Source: Platycnemis pennipes (taxonomy: Eukaryota; Arthropoda; Insecta; Odonata; Platycnemididae). Taken from it: a DNA stretch of 64,000 nucleotides. Location: positions 70,270,698 through 70,334,697 of the forward strand of contig OW121855.1 of NCBI GenBank assembly GCA_933228895.1. Reading direction: 5' to 3'. Positions 1 through 12,999 of the stretch are shown piece by piece. The notes beneath the pieces were generated by a model that worked only from the letters and a program-made list of their open reading frames with translations, made no database searches and had not been told where the DNA came from. Every line of letters begins with the position of its first letter. Position 1 is the stretch's first letter. The position numbers and the translations under genes were made by a program.

Positions 1-3000
1 AAATTTCGGTGTCCATCTGTTGTCGCCAAGAATTCGCCCGAGCGCAGTCGGATACGCTCCAAGAAGTCCGACCAATGAATGACTTCGCGCGGCATCTACC
101 CCGGTGCATTTTAAATCGTAGTGGGGGTTTCATAATGTGTGTAAACCTATCCGAGCGTATTAGCCCTTGCTGCTTTGGTACCTGCGACCTTAAGGCCAGA
201 GATGGTGGTTTTAAATTGTTTTTTAAATGGAAGGCATAAACAAACAATCCCTGAGCTGTACAAAGGCTTCCATGGAAAAACTGCTCACACAGATTAATCC
301 CTCGTTATGATTGATAGGGAGAGTACTCAAACGGGCCTTTTCCACCCATCCAAATAAGTATATAGCTTACTTTAGTATTCTAGAGAGTATTACGGAACTT
401 CTCATTGAAACGTATCGACTGATATGAGGACCAATGTCGCTGGATTTCTGCCCAGATGATGGTCCGCCCATCTAGCTTAAGACCAAGCGAAATCCGGAAA
501 CAACGGACACATTATCACTCTGTACTTCACGATCGTTAAGTTTCATAATAAACGTTCTGATATAAATAAGAAAATGCTTCGATAGCATTAGCTCCAACTG
601 TTATCAAACTAAAACAAAGAATCTAGTGATTCAAAGTCGTGATTAAAAAATTGAAAAACGGTAACGAAATTTCACCACCGAAATGTAGCGATGAAATAAA
701 CATAGCTCATTACTCTTCTTGTCTTAATGCATTTCTTATATGGTAATAGCCCACTTAGCTAATTAGAGCCCATAATGGGGAACAGGGTATTTTCATACCA
801 TCACGCCCGAGGTAAATACATCAACAAATGTTCAAAAATGGCAAAATAACATCATCATAAAAGAAAAAGTCAGCAGTAGCCCCCGTTAATGACGTCCTCC
901 TAGAAGATACATAAGAGGGCTTTAGAAATTCTCAAAAGCAAGCCAGGGGTCGACGCGAGACGCAAAATTTTCCTTAATGGACACATTTCGCGTCCCGAGC
1001 CAAAAATAGCCACGCGGGAACTATTTCTGCCTCGGCCTCTGACTCGCGCGTAACAGGCGCTAATTGAGGGCTGGGGCAAATAATCCGCTAACCTTTCCCA
1101 CAGAGACAAGCGTGAAATGAGGTGCCATCACTCTGGAATTTTCTCGATGACGATTTTGTCGAGTGTACGCAGACTTTCCAGTTTTCGGAGACGGTCGCGT
1201 TTGATATTCCATGCTAATGATCCATCATTCTCAACTAAGCCAATGCAATAAACCAACAACTATGCCACGAAATCAAAAGCGGGTTACACATACACTCGTG
1301 GTAGTCTAGTTTTCCCACTGCGTGGCTACCTTATCTTTTTATTCCCTTCGTGAAATCATACCAAACGGGATTGAGTTTGAAATATCTCTTATTTTCATGC
1401 TACCATGATTACATTGATGAGGGCGTTTTAGGCAGGAGAAACCTTTATAAACATTACGAGTTAGATCCTTTTTTTACCTTAGCCTTCATCGATGATCTTC
1501 TTCTTAGTCTTAGCCTTCGACACTGTTTAAATTTTACACTTTAGTCGTAGAACTGGTTCTTAGGCTATTTCTAAAACCTGAGATAAACACAACCATACCA
1601 GAGGCGGGATAAAAACCCGCAACCCCTGGCTTCACACAATTAAAGTCAAGAAGAGAACTATGACTATTTGGCACTTTCAAATATGTAATTGATTTCGGAA
1701 ACATTTTACGGAAATTTACTCACAAAGTTTGAAAGAGGTAGGTTTATATCAAAAGCGCGGTTAAGTGGGTAAGATCGTCGACTCCATGAATATCAACCTT
1801 CCCTACGTTCCTGAAAGATGCCCGGTAAAAACCTGACGAAATTGTCGTCACCTCAAGGCAACCAAAACGGCGAAAACCCGAAAAATGGAGAGAAACACGA
1901 ATCCCGAACGCCGCGGAAACCTACGATTTAATATCCCTACGTTCCTGTTGGTTTGGTTTGTGAATAATTCCACCAGTCCTTCTCTGACGCCTTCTGTTCT
2001 TTCACGACAAATCTCAAGTTCACCTCTGATCGACTGTTGGGACAAAACTCATTCATTTGCCTCGTCTTCGCGTCTTGGACCCCGACCGAGAGATCCTCCC
2101 ACGCCCCCCAAGAGAGGCATGCCCTCCTTAACCCTGGGCACTTGGCCTCCTTCGACCCCCCTCCCCCACACAGCCTTAATAACATCGCCGCACAGTCAAG
2201 ACCGCGGTTTTCATCAGGGTTAAAGGAATTTCAGGACTCCTTGACCTTCGAGGAGTTGAGTCACAGAGCGGCTGAATCGGACGACTCATCGTCCACTTTC
2301 ACTCGTCCCGAGAGCGAGAATTGCGGGGGTGGAGGTGACTTGGGAGGAGAGGGAGGGCTATAGGCAGCGATGAAGGGAGGCGTGTCTAAACATCGCGAGT
2401 GTTTAGGGAAGAACATATTCCAATAAGACAAGAGAGCGGAAGGTTTGGACTGTATTTTAACGCTAAAGATCAGTACCTTGAATCATAAACCTGCTTGAGT
2501 ATCTGGGCGGAGTGTATATTATAAGCACATTTGAGTAAAAAATTTCGAAAAGGGGCCACATTGAGCATTTTAAAATAGTCAGGAGGCGTAAAAACTGAAT
2601 TTATCGTAACTTAATGAAATGACTCGCTCATAAGACTTCGGTCTGTACGTGTAAACAAATAATTGGGAAAGTTTCCAAGATGAGCCCTTTTCGAAATTGA
2701 TGATTTATTTGAACTGAACAAATAAGCCGTACCTGATAGTGTTCGGCTGATCTGTTATCCAATTGTGCTAAAAATATTCTATATACTGCAGCACATCACG
2801 GTCAAAAAGATCACGAGAATTGCATGCACAGTCGGATACACTCAAGATGTCTTTCTTCCTGAGAATAATAAGAGATCATAATAAGCAACGCAATGAAAAA
2901 GCATAAACTAAGTGCATCTTAAAATTCCTCAACCTTATTTCTCTTGCTAGCTGCTAGCTTCATACATAGTGAATTATGACCATACCTGATGAACAAATTA

Positions 3001-4254
3001 AAATATAATCCTTCGTTGTAACTAGTATTTTATTTTCACAGGACCGGTACATGACACGTAGTAACATATCACTAAATTCCATGTCCCTAGCGCATTTTGG
3101 CGAACATTCAACCCCTGCTATACACCTTTGAGGTGACTTGCAGGATACTATGTTGATCCACAATGAAACTTCAATTCACGGACTTAATTAGGGCGAATAG
3201 TCGGGCGGACACTGCTAAATCTTCATAAAAAGCCACTCACATTCATTGATCACTTCGCGTAGATATAATTCATTAATCCACTCTACAAATATTATTTTGC
3301 CCTATACACAATGTTTCCACTTGTTTATGACAAAAAATTGAGCGTAAAACAAATACTTCCTTAATCACAATGGCAAACCCTACCCTGCGATAGTCGTCGG
3401 TCGATAACTTGTATTACTAATAGATCGATCAGTATCGAGTGATGAAATCCAACGTCAACCAATCGGAAACGTCATGACCTCACGCTCGAAGCGTCAGAAA
3501 ATTGCTCCAACAATAATGGCCAAGCATTTCATTCGATATTTATCTATCGTTAAGTAGCGCATTGCATACGATTCCCTTTCAATTTCGATGGAGCTTCTCC
3601 TCTTCCAATAGACATGGAGTTGAGTGGGAGAGAGTGAAGGAGGGGGGGTCGTCCGTGAGAAACGGAATGATTTCGAGTGGTAGACTCGAGAGGGAAAGGC
3701 ACGCACTGGAGCAATTAAAGGCCGGCGAAGATGAGAAGGGAAGCTAACCGTTCCACGAATGGCACGGTGACGTCACGAAGATAAAACAACAACCGACCAC
3801 TCCCCAGACGGGGGTCTGAGAGAGTGAAAGGAAGAGAGAGAGCGCGCTCAATTGGAAGTCGCCGGTCAGTTTCCTAGATGGGAGGCCAGCTTCCTTCCTC
3901 GCGGGTGAATCCGGAGGAGAAATATGGGGGAGGGGAGAGGCCAAGATAAACCATACATGTCAGTGTTGCCAACTTTTCGATTTCTCAGGATCAATGATTA
4001 TCGGCCCCAATCCGCTGCCATCGTTTTTACGACGACCTCTGGACCATTTCCCCTTCTTTCCCCCGTAAATGTATAAACATATGCATCACAAATCGGAACG
4101 GAATACTTTTTTATCCACGACTTTTCGCATCTCAGTAGCGGCGGGATAATGGATCATTGCTGTTATTGGTGCGGTTATTATTAGAAACGACCGACAACTT
4201 TAGTCATTTACGGATAGATGGGTACTTGGAAAGAGGTACTAGTTCTAGGAGTGG
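1..4254. other. no gene found
   Basis: Unique-looking AT-rich sequence. Short open frames lack splice context or recognisable motifs. A purine/pyrimidine-biased GC patch lies at 2050-2370 and another at 3600-3950. If cyclin D extends left, this is intron or 3' exon territory, but no cyclin-like segment was seen. Confidence 0.5.
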
Positions 4255-4432
4255 AAGAAGGGAGACAAAAAGGCTCGGTCCACGATTTAACGTCCCATCT
4301 AACGGACGGAGTACTGAACTTAAGGTATCCTCCACACCGAACTTAGGGGGACCGGTAAACCAAGTAAAAATCTACCCTTGTCGGGATTCGAACCCACACT
4401 CTGGTAAAATCCAAGTCCCCAGTTAAATGCGG
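4255..4432 (-). mobile_element. tRNA-derived SINE fragment
   Basis: Box B GGGTTCGAATCCC (reversed at 4383-4395) and the body motif CCGTCCGTTAGATGGGACG are present. It meets an oppositely oriented copy at about 4448. Confidence 0.75.
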
Positions 4433-4447
4433 GTTGGAGAACATATC

Positions 4448-4565
4448 AAGTTCAGAACTCAGTCCGTCGGATAAGACGTTACTCACGGGGCTCCTTGGCG
4501 CCTTTCCTAGAGAATGGTCATCTTCATATGCCGGTTTTCTCACCATCCTTTCTCTGCTACCCGAG
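4448..4565 (+). mobile_element. tRNA-derived SINE 3' part, 5'-truncated
   Basis: AAGTTCAGAACTCAGTCCG, CGGATAAGACGTTACTCACG and a CTTTCTCTGC tail match the SINE body. Confidence 0.7.
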
Positions 4566-5255
4566 AAAAAAAAGTTTCTATATCCAAATACCTTCCAGTC
4601 CTGCCGATGCTAATAGGTGTTGGTCACCATCCCTAATGAAGAACATCAATCACCTGAGTGATAATGTACAGCAAGAAGTTCTTCACAGCTTTCAATGAAG
4701 TCGTGGTTTCAATATGCAACTGTAGCGGATGGAGCGTCGTTGAAAAGAGCCCTTTTATTTGTATTTCTCAAATGATTAGATTAGTACGTAATAAAATACT
4801 AGATGACGAAAAAATCACCTCAAAGGTATCGCAGACCTGAAGCAAGAAAATTGAGCCTCAAACTCCGACCGAGTCGAATACATTACGGCAATCCTCCTCT
4901 TTTCTGCATCCGATTTCAAAGACTGGTGTCAGACCCCTGTTTCAGATTTCCTGTACTTCAATCCGTACTCTTTCCCGGGGCCTACAGCGACTGGTCCAAC
5001 TTGAAATCGAAAAGTTGGCAACCCTGGTCACTCATCCCTTTTCGGAACGAACTCGAGGGCCCTTAAGGGTGAACGGATCGCTCAATCAATCTCGAGAGGG
5101 ACATTTATGTGAGTGCGTCCTGTGTGCCCGCGGCGCTAGCTCTGGTCCCACAGGGGCCAAGGAATTGCAGACGTTATAAGGTGAGCCGACAGACATCTAA
5201 TGTCTTTTACGCCATCGAGAATGGAAATAGGCAGGGAATTTTTATAGAACTGAGT

Positions 5256-5371
5256 ATGGGTGGAGAGAAACCCGGCGTCGGCATTAGTCTACTCTTGGCA
5301 AAAGGCGCCGAGGGGTCCACGATTCAACGACCTATCCGACGGACGGAGTATTGAGCTTGAAGCGCCCACCA
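5256..5371 (-). mobile_element. tRNA-derived SINE 3' part
   Basis: GGGTGGAGAGAAACCCGGCG, CGGCATTAGTCTACTCTTGG and ATCCGACGGACGGAGTATTG (plus-strand reading) match the body of the 35762 copy; the tRNA head is missing. Confidence 0.78.
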
Positions 5372-5540
5372 TAACGTTCTCTGATTGACAAAGAAGACCA
5401 TCATATGGAATATTGGTGCATCCAACTGCATACAATTACTTAGAAGCATTAAGATGTACTTATTCGGGAGGGGCTATCAACACCTAAGGTCATTATGGGA
5501 ATTGTGAATTTGTAAAGAGGTAACGATATCGGATGTAGAG

Positions 5541-5764
5541 GAAGCGTGGAGTGAAACCCGGCGTCACCAATAGCCTGCTATCCACGAAAGTGCCTACAGG
5601 TCCATTGTTTAACGTCTCAATCGACGGACGGAGTACTGAACCTGGAATGCTCTCCACCCGGCACTCAGGGAAGGGAATTCCGCTGAAAATCTGAAACTAC
5701 CGCGAATCGAACCAGTGTCATCGGGATGAGAAGACAGTTCTCTAGAAACCACACCAACCCGATT
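5541..5764 (-). mobile_element. tRNA-derived SINE, nearly complete
   Basis: It runs from GAAACCCGGCGTC to ACCACACCAACCCGATTC (plus-strand reading). Box B is degenerate (GCGAATCGAACC). Confidence 0.8.
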
Positions 5765-6570
5765 CTAATGGGACAAAATAAAAGGTTTGCGTAAAAGACG
5801 GCGTTTCTCGAGAGAGAACAGTTAAAGTGGATGCGAACTGCTAATGGACCGGGCGGAGTCATTAATATCTCAGAGATTTCGAGTAGCGTCACTTCATTAT
5901 GGACCAGTTCACGCGAGATCTCAATGAATTTCCAAGGCACTCCTTTCTCTTCATCCGCGAGAGTAACAAAATGGAGGAAGGAGCAAAAAAAGGTTCATAC
6001 TTCCTTGATCGTAAAAATAACATCGCCTTCGAAGCAGCTATGACGCTATAACAGAACGAAAGCAGTCAAATATTTGCTGGTGCGAGAAATAAAACTCCCT
6101 GGACAAAAAGACGTTCGGGGAAGGGTCCTACGGCGATACTTTAGGCCAATAAAATTTTTATGGAGCACAAATACGTGCTTTCTTTTCTGCGAATCATAAA
6201 AAGAGATGTCAGTGCTAAAATATTCTAAATTTTAACACTACTTTTCCCCCACTATAAAAATTGAATGCATCTAAATGCCAAGGACCGACACAACAATGAG
6301 AACTAATGTAGTGAATACACCACACTTATATACGAAAACTAAAAGCTAATTTATTTATTCCAAAGGACTGAGTGCTATTGCCTTTGTTTCTCAAATGTTG
6401 ACGAATAGAATTCTGCGAGGTGTGGCGCCGTTGTATTCTAAAAACCATTTTGAATTGAACGTGTACGTATAAACTAATTTATTTCTGCTAAATGAAAACG
6501 GACTGAATTGTTCGGCAATGCTTCAGATGATAATCTAGCCCTACTGGTTAGGGATATATAGATGCGTTTA

Positions 6571-7669
6571 CACGTAGCAGTGTACTGCTATGACAGCCAC
6601 GAGATGCGCGATATATCGCCATCGCTACTGCTTTGACGTGTCCGCACCAACTTCTAAGCGGCTTAAAGTCGCTAGCTGGACGCCGTAACAAAGAAAAAGC
6701 GCTAGTGATTCATGCTTAAATTTGCATGAAATTCTTCAAGCAATATATTCTATTGGGATTTATTTTTTGTTCTCATTCTTTAAAGAGTAGATTCTTGTCT
6801 TCGGGAAGGGATGTCCTTGTAAGGTATTATATTCAAATTACCGGTAACATATGTCGTGTATTGCTTTCCGTTGGCGATTGTTGCATTAGTGCTGGATACA
6901 TTTCTGCTGGAAAGTATACGGATTTCAACTTTTCTAATTGCTCGAACGTCGTTCGATAACATTCCACATGTCTAGTATCGACCTGAACTCGCATCGCAGT
7001 TGCTGTTTACACGTGCGAGTAGGGCTTAACAGTTGACTGCTATGACAGTCGCGAGATGCGCGATATATCTATATCGCTACTGCTATGATGCGTCTGCACT
7101 AACTTCTATGCAGCTTAAAGCCGCTATTTAGGCGTTGTCATAACAAATAAAAAGTTTTATTTCAATAGTGATTGATGCTTAAGTTTTCATGAAGTTCTTC
7201 AAGCAATAAATTCCATTGACGATTATCTTTTGTTCCCACTCCTTAAAGAGTAAAAGAGCGTTATGAGGAAATTTCACTAGAACAACAAAAGAGATCAATG
7301 AGATTCTTCTGAGGGGGGTAAGGTTGGCAAAACGAGGTCGCGAAGGAAGGCGTACGGATGTATTAATAACTACTTTAGAGCTCTCTCTCCCCTCCTTTTT
7401 GGGGAGGGATATCCTTATTATCATTATAGAAATTCCCGGTAACAAACGTCGTGTATTACTTTCCATTGGCGATTGTGGCGATTGCGTTGGATACATTTCC
7501 GCCGGAAAGTAGACGGGCTTCAACTTTGCTAATAGCTCGAACTAGGATCGATAGTGTTCGACATGTGTCCAGTATCGACCTGAACTCGCATCGCAGGTGC
7601 TATTTACACATGCGAGTGGGGCTTAATAGTTGTTAGCAGGTGACTGTCATAGCAGTCAACTGCTACGTG
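6571..7669. mobile_element. TIR element with internal tandem duplication
   Basis: The first 29 bp (CACGTAGCAGTGTACTGC ...) match the reversed last 29 bp at 26 positions. Inside, a unit of about 455 bp at 6580-7030 (TGCTATGACAG, GATGCGCGATATATCG, CTTCAAGCAATA, CATTTCTGCTGGAAAGTA) is repeated at 7036-7625 with an extra insertion. There is no convincing ORF; short frames are not conserved between units. Confidence 0.6.
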
Positions 7670-7856
7670 AATCCAGCAACAATTGGCATCGTAGCAATTG
7701 ACACATATCGATCGAAAGTGTACTTATTACAAGCTCTAAAGTAGTTATTAATACATCCGTACGCCTTCCTTCGCGACCTCGTTTTGCCAACCTTACCCCC
7801 CTCAGAAGAATCTCATTGATCTCTTTTGTTGTTCTAGTGAAATTTCCTCATAACGC
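7258..7856. repeat. perfect 125-bp inverted repeat with 349-bp spacer
   Basis: 7258-7382 and 7732-7856 are exact reverse complements. The left arm interrupts the second unit of the 6571-7669 element; the right arm lies just outside it. Such identity in an otherwise decayed region implies a recent event. Confidence 0.9.
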
Positions 7857-9149
7857 CTCCGAACCTCCGCAGGGAAAAATTGATAACTGTGCAGAGATCC
7901 AAGATCAATGCGATAAATTTTCAAGCCTCTCGTAGAGTGGAGGGGTTGAAATCTCTCGAACTAATTAAAACATACACTCTGTCGTCTTCTTTGAAGATGA
8001 TTGACCATTTCTGTTTTAATGGACGTCCATTACACTCCTTCTTCATTTTGTTCCGGGTTGCACTACTTTGTGCGAAGTTACCGGGTTGAAATAAAATAGG
8101 CCCGAGGTGAGTCGATGGTAAGATGGTTGAGGGCACTAAAAAATGATCCGTATCACTTCCTCTTCCCTCCCACGCGCCACCTACCATTAAACAAACAATG
8201 AGTCGACCAAGACCTCATCCTTCAAGGAAAGAAGGAATTGATGGGTAGACCAGAGGGGTAGGTCGACCTCGGCTAGTAATCTTAACCCACACTCTCATTC
8301 ATGCCACCCCAATACCTTATATCCTGTCCCAAAGGTCGGTTTCCGAAGGAGGGAGTCCGTCGGTTAAATGGATTTTATTAGAGGCCCCCTGCTTTTCTTT
8401 GGCCGCGAAGGAGATGAGGGCCCAATTCCAGGCTATCAATTGGAGAGCGATCATTAAGTTTCCCTCCATTCTGTTTCCTTTCGTTTCGTCGATGGGTCTC
8501 GAAATTGTGGTAAGGTCATGGAACCACTACGGCGAGGCTAAGAAAATAGATACAAGATTACCTCTTACTACGACAAAATGTCACTCATCTTGATCATCAG
8601 TCAGCGACAGCGCCGAGAATTCAACAAATCGTTTTCTTTCGATTGTCCGCCCAATCTAAATGAATACGTCGAATGACAACTTCCAGTCTTATATGCCTTT
8701 CCGTTGCCTAATGACTATGATGATAATATACGAGTCAACAATCCAAGGGAATAGAGTAATCCATTTCTAAACAAGAAGAATGTGTTCTTTAAATACAATA
8801 TGAATACGCTGGTCAAGTGCGGGAGAGATATGAAAATAAATTTAGCAGCCGGCCTTTATTGTCAGGTCATTAATGTGCAAGCTTGTGAAACAATAGGTCG
8901 CGGGTTCGAATACCTCCACTGCTATCGTATTTGTCTGAAGATAAATTTTGGTTAGCTGGTAAGATGAGTAACCGGGAGACCTTCAACCCATTTGAACAAC
9001 GACGTCTAGAAATGGAATTTCAGACAGAATGAAGGCAGCGTTGAATAAGGTCCTGGAATTGCTCAACTGCTAAATTTTCATCGCACCCTCTAACCTAACT
9101 TAATCTAAAACTCAATCCTGGCACAAACAACCCATGCCCCAACCACACA
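7857..9149. other. no gene found
   Basis: Nothing recognisable beyond a lone GGTTCGAATACC (8901) that resembles a tRNA box B without a matching box A. Confidence 0.5.
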
Positions 9150-9200
9150 CCCATGCCAAACCAAGGCGGGATTCAAACCCGTGATCCTTGAATTCGGGGT
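9150..9200 (-). repeat. second tRNA-like SINE head, short
   Basis: AAGGCGGGATTCAAACCCGTGA is a reversed box B in a different context from the main SINE. Similar GAGGCGGGATAARAACYC pieces occur at 1600 and 14863. Confidence 0.35.
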
Positions 9201-9289
9201 GACCCAGGACGGCGGCACGGAGTAGAGATGATGAGCTAAAAATGGAAGCAGCGTAGAAAACACAGTTGCCTGGTTACGGGGAGATTCAA

Positions 9290-9548
9290 AATGCCACTGC
9301 GATCAGGACGCAGGCCTCCCATTCCAAGGGCCTCGTTTCGAATCCCGGGGGCGTTTTTCTGTTTTATACCGGCCCCTACTTGAGTGCTAAGTGGAGAGCA
9401 CTTTGAGTTCAGTACTCCGTCCGTCGGATGAGACGTTAAACCGCGAACCCCTAGGTGCCTTTCGACTACTGCCGAGCCCAAAATTTCTCTCCACCTTCCC
9501 GTCGTTCCGTCAAATCCCTTCCTTTACCCAAATACCCTCCTTAATGGC
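9290..9548 (+). mobile_element. tRNA-derived SINE
   Basis: GCAGGCCTCCCATTCCAAGG, box B GTTTCGAATCCCG, then GAGAGCACTTTGAGTTCAG, CCGTCCGTCGGATGAGACG and a CTTCCTTTACCC tail. The box A region is diverged. Confidence 0.8.
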
Positions 9549-10954
9549 GAAAGTGATCGGCCACCACTTAATACAACAACAAAAATAATGAATTCAACCT
9601 TTGACACGAGGAAGAGTGACCATTGGGTGACGAAGACCCCTCCGGTCGTCTCTATTCCTTTCATACCTCACTATTGGGAAGAGCACCACCACTTCCTTCG
9701 GCCACGACGCACCAGCGGCGTGGGAGTCGAAAGAGAGAGAGAAAAAAAAGACCCTCCGCAAGCCTTCCGCCCACTTCCTTCCGACAAATTCTCCACCCTC
9801 GACGATTCTCCGCTCCGATGCTTCCACTTCCTATTCCTCTTCGCCCATCCCCTAAAGAGGCACATCCCCCTCCCCCACATCATCCAACCCCCCACCCCCT
9901 CGAATCCCACAGACCACACTGCCTTATGCCATGGCAGCGCGGCACTGCCCACGAGGAGAGAGGCCAACGTGCGGCAAGAGCGGGGAGCATAAGGTGACCC
10001 GACCCATCAGATCCAGGCCTTAAAAATTGTTAATTCTCCCTCTCGAATCCCATATATAGTATATAACCCTCACACCCCTACGTACCTCACGGAAAGGGCA
10101 CGGACGGACGTTAAAATGCATTCAATTCCTTCGCTTTCACTGCGACGGGGTCGGCTTTGGAGGGTGTGGGAGGAAGTCGGGTAACAAGACAAGTTACAAA
10201 GAATCCAATGGGGGTCCCTACTGTGGTTGAGAAAGGCGACAACGAAGTCCTTCGCGATTTTATTTCCCCTGACTCTTGTCTTGGCGTTAATCGGTTTTCA
10301 CGATCACTTCCGATGAGGTCAGCAATACTTTGTGAACTTCATCATATCATGGTGGGCGTGATCAAGGAAACAATAGTAAACAGACTGACTATCATCCACG
10401 TGATATAGGTTCGGATGATATACATTTAAATGGTCTGTGTAGAATGCAAATATTCTCCTTCATCCCCAATCCCTTCCATTCCTATCCTTTTACCTGTCCT
10501 CCCGGTCTGAAGCGCCTATTAGTGCGAAAACAGACTTGAAAACACCCATTAAAAAAATATTCTCCTTCCCGAAAAAATATGGAAGCTAATAATAAACACA
10601 ATTACTTAAAAACAAGGGCAGGTGTAATGTAAGTAGCCCAGCATGTATGTACGTACTATAAGTAAAACTTTTTTTTAACTTAAAAGACCTCTATAATAGT
10701 AAGTGACCAAAAACAGTCAACATTGCACACGACAATAACTTAGGATTCACCCTTTACAATGCCATATAATTAAATAAATATGGTTCGTTCGACACAAATC
10801 CTGTAGTAATTATTGTTATTCGGGGAGGCGACCGTCAGCTAAATAATTCACGCCAATTAGAATATAAGAGTAATTGGGTATCGGGAGGAATTTTGGGGAG
10901 AAGTGAGGGTGGAGAAAAAGTAATCATGATATTGGTCTGCTCGTAACGAAATAA

Positions 10955-11035
10955 GCCATGGAACCATGGTTACACGTCCCATCCGACGGTCTGAGTATTG
11001 AACTCGCGGTTCTTCCCACCAAACACCCATTTGGA
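10955..11035 (-). mobile_element. tRNA-derived SINE internal fragment
   Basis: ACACGTCCCATCCGACGGTC and TGAGTATTGAACTCG match the SINE body; both ends are missing. Confidence 0.55.
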
Positions 11036-12663
11036 AAAAAACATGACTGACTAGGAACCAAGTTACGCGACCGACGCAACCTATCCGTGTTCCGAGGGTC
11101 TAGGGAAATGCCCTCCCAGGGACCTAGGGGTCATAGATCCGTTTCGCCTTTCGGGAAAGGGGTAAAAGAGTTAATCCATAGACCTTCTCCAGGTTGATTG
11201 TAGTCCTAAGGCTCTGGACATCCATGGAGAATCAAACAATGAAAAATTTATGCGGGGAACCCTCACATTCGCACCCCTGGTAGCAGGAAGGATGAAGCGA
11301 TGCGACTGGGCGAGAATTACGCGGCGGACGGAGACTAAAAAGGCAATTGCACCTAATGTGCGGACGGAAATAAGAAATGGACGCACATAGGTAGAGATAT
11401 ACGTGAAAGCACGCATCGCATTTCCTTCCGCTCGGGCGAGGGGATAGAAGTTTCCAGAGGAAGAAGAGAGTGCCTTTGTTTACAGGTGACGCTGAGACAG
11501 GAGGTGCTCTTAGCACCACCGGCCAAGCGTGAACGGCACCCGCTCCGCGCATCAAAGTAGAGAAGGGGGTGGGTCAGGAAAATATCAAGCAACCCCCTCC
11601 CTCCATCCTTACCGCTCCTCCTCCTCCTCCCACCAAAAACACGCTTACCACCCTCTGCCATTCACCCGACGCATTATATCCACCCTATCTACGTCGTGGT
11701 CGAGAGCATGAGAACTCATTTCGTATCCTCACTTTCTTTCTCACCCCCCACCGAGGTTCTCCAGACCGCAAAAATATATGGAAGTGACGAAGTCCGCCCG
11801 AAGCAAACTTCGCCACGCTTGCGTCATCCCGCTCTCATACACAGTTGCCCCAACCCCCCGGTAAGTGAAAACAGCGAGTTACCTCTGAGTTTTACTCAGT
11901 AAGGACTTGAAATTTGCGAACATTGACGAGACACCGAGTTCCTAACATCAGTCATCATCACTGGTCATGAATTCTAAGATTGCATTGACAATTGCCGGAG
12001 GAAAGAGTCTTCCTGGACCGGGAATCGAACCATGGACCTTTGGCTGGCCGAAAGCCTTTTCCGGTCCGAGATTTGGTTCCAGGTCCAGGAATTATTTTAA
12101 CCCAGAGAAATATCAACATTTTGGTGAACATTCAGAAGAGCAGAGAAAAATCTTGCAATTCTTAAAAATCTTACAATCCTAAAAAACCTTACAAAAGATT
12201 GGTTTGACACAGTAGGTCACTACCCTATTCTCCTGCGAGCTATTTTCTTCACAATGACAATTCTTCTCCATCAAATTCTTAAATACTAGATCCATTATTT
12301 CACGAAGGCTCTCCCTCTGGGACTATCCCGTTTCACTTTTCCCCGACGACTGTCTTCAAGAAGCCATCGCATCTAAAAGGGTGTCAGATTGTCAGTCTAT
12401 CCCATCTTCGTTTCAGATTGTTCACGAGGTTTCTTTTTTCCCCGACTCTTCTTTGAAGCTCTTCGTTAGGAAGTTTGTGCAATTGCTCTTCATATTTCTT
12501 CTGCTGCTACAAATTTCGAACGCATCCAGCCTTGCTTTAGGTGCAGCTGTCATCACCACTATGTTCTAATATCGGCATTCATTACTTCCTTCACAACTAG
12601 CTCCACGTATCTCAAACGAGGCCTTCCTTTACAACACAGAAGACTTATTCTGTCGGTGCTCTA

Positions 12664-12999
12664 TGTTAGTTAGTTATTCAGGGGAGGCCGAAACGAAAGC
12701 TGAGGTCATTTGCGCCATATAGGATAGGTGGGTGATTAGGTTATGGTAGGAACATTAAGGTAATGGAGGAAGGGTAGAGAGAAACCCGACGTCGGCATTA
12801 GCCTACTCTTAACGACAGGCGCCAAGGGAACCACGGCTTAACGTCCTATCCGACGGACGTAGTACTGAACCTGATATGCCCTCCACTAGGCACTCAAGAA
12901 CGGACCGGTTTTCAACTAAAAAATCCGCCATTGCCAGGAATCGAACCCTGGCTCTCGGTATGGGAGGCCAGTACTCTAGCCACCACACCAACCCGATCC
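12664..12999 (-). mobile_element. tRNA-derived SINE, near full length
   Basis: Read on the minus strand, it begins GGGATCGGGTTGGTGTGGTG-GC (box A-like), has GGTTCGATTCC (box B) about 45 nt on, then a body with CCTAGTGGAGGGCATATC and CCGTCGGATAGGACGTTAAG and a pyrimidine-rich tail. Box A plus box B at tRNA spacing shows a Pol III tRNA-derived SINE. Confidence 0.88.

Noticed and set aside
8870..8930. Possible tRNA (GGTTCGAATACC)
   Set aside because: Box B-like only; no matching acceptor stem or box A at the right distance.
9588..9997. Overlapping open frames of 98-134 codons on both strands
   Set aside because: Low-complexity Pro/Arg/Ser translations in several frames at once, caused by pyrimidine-rich sequence; no motif or splice logic.
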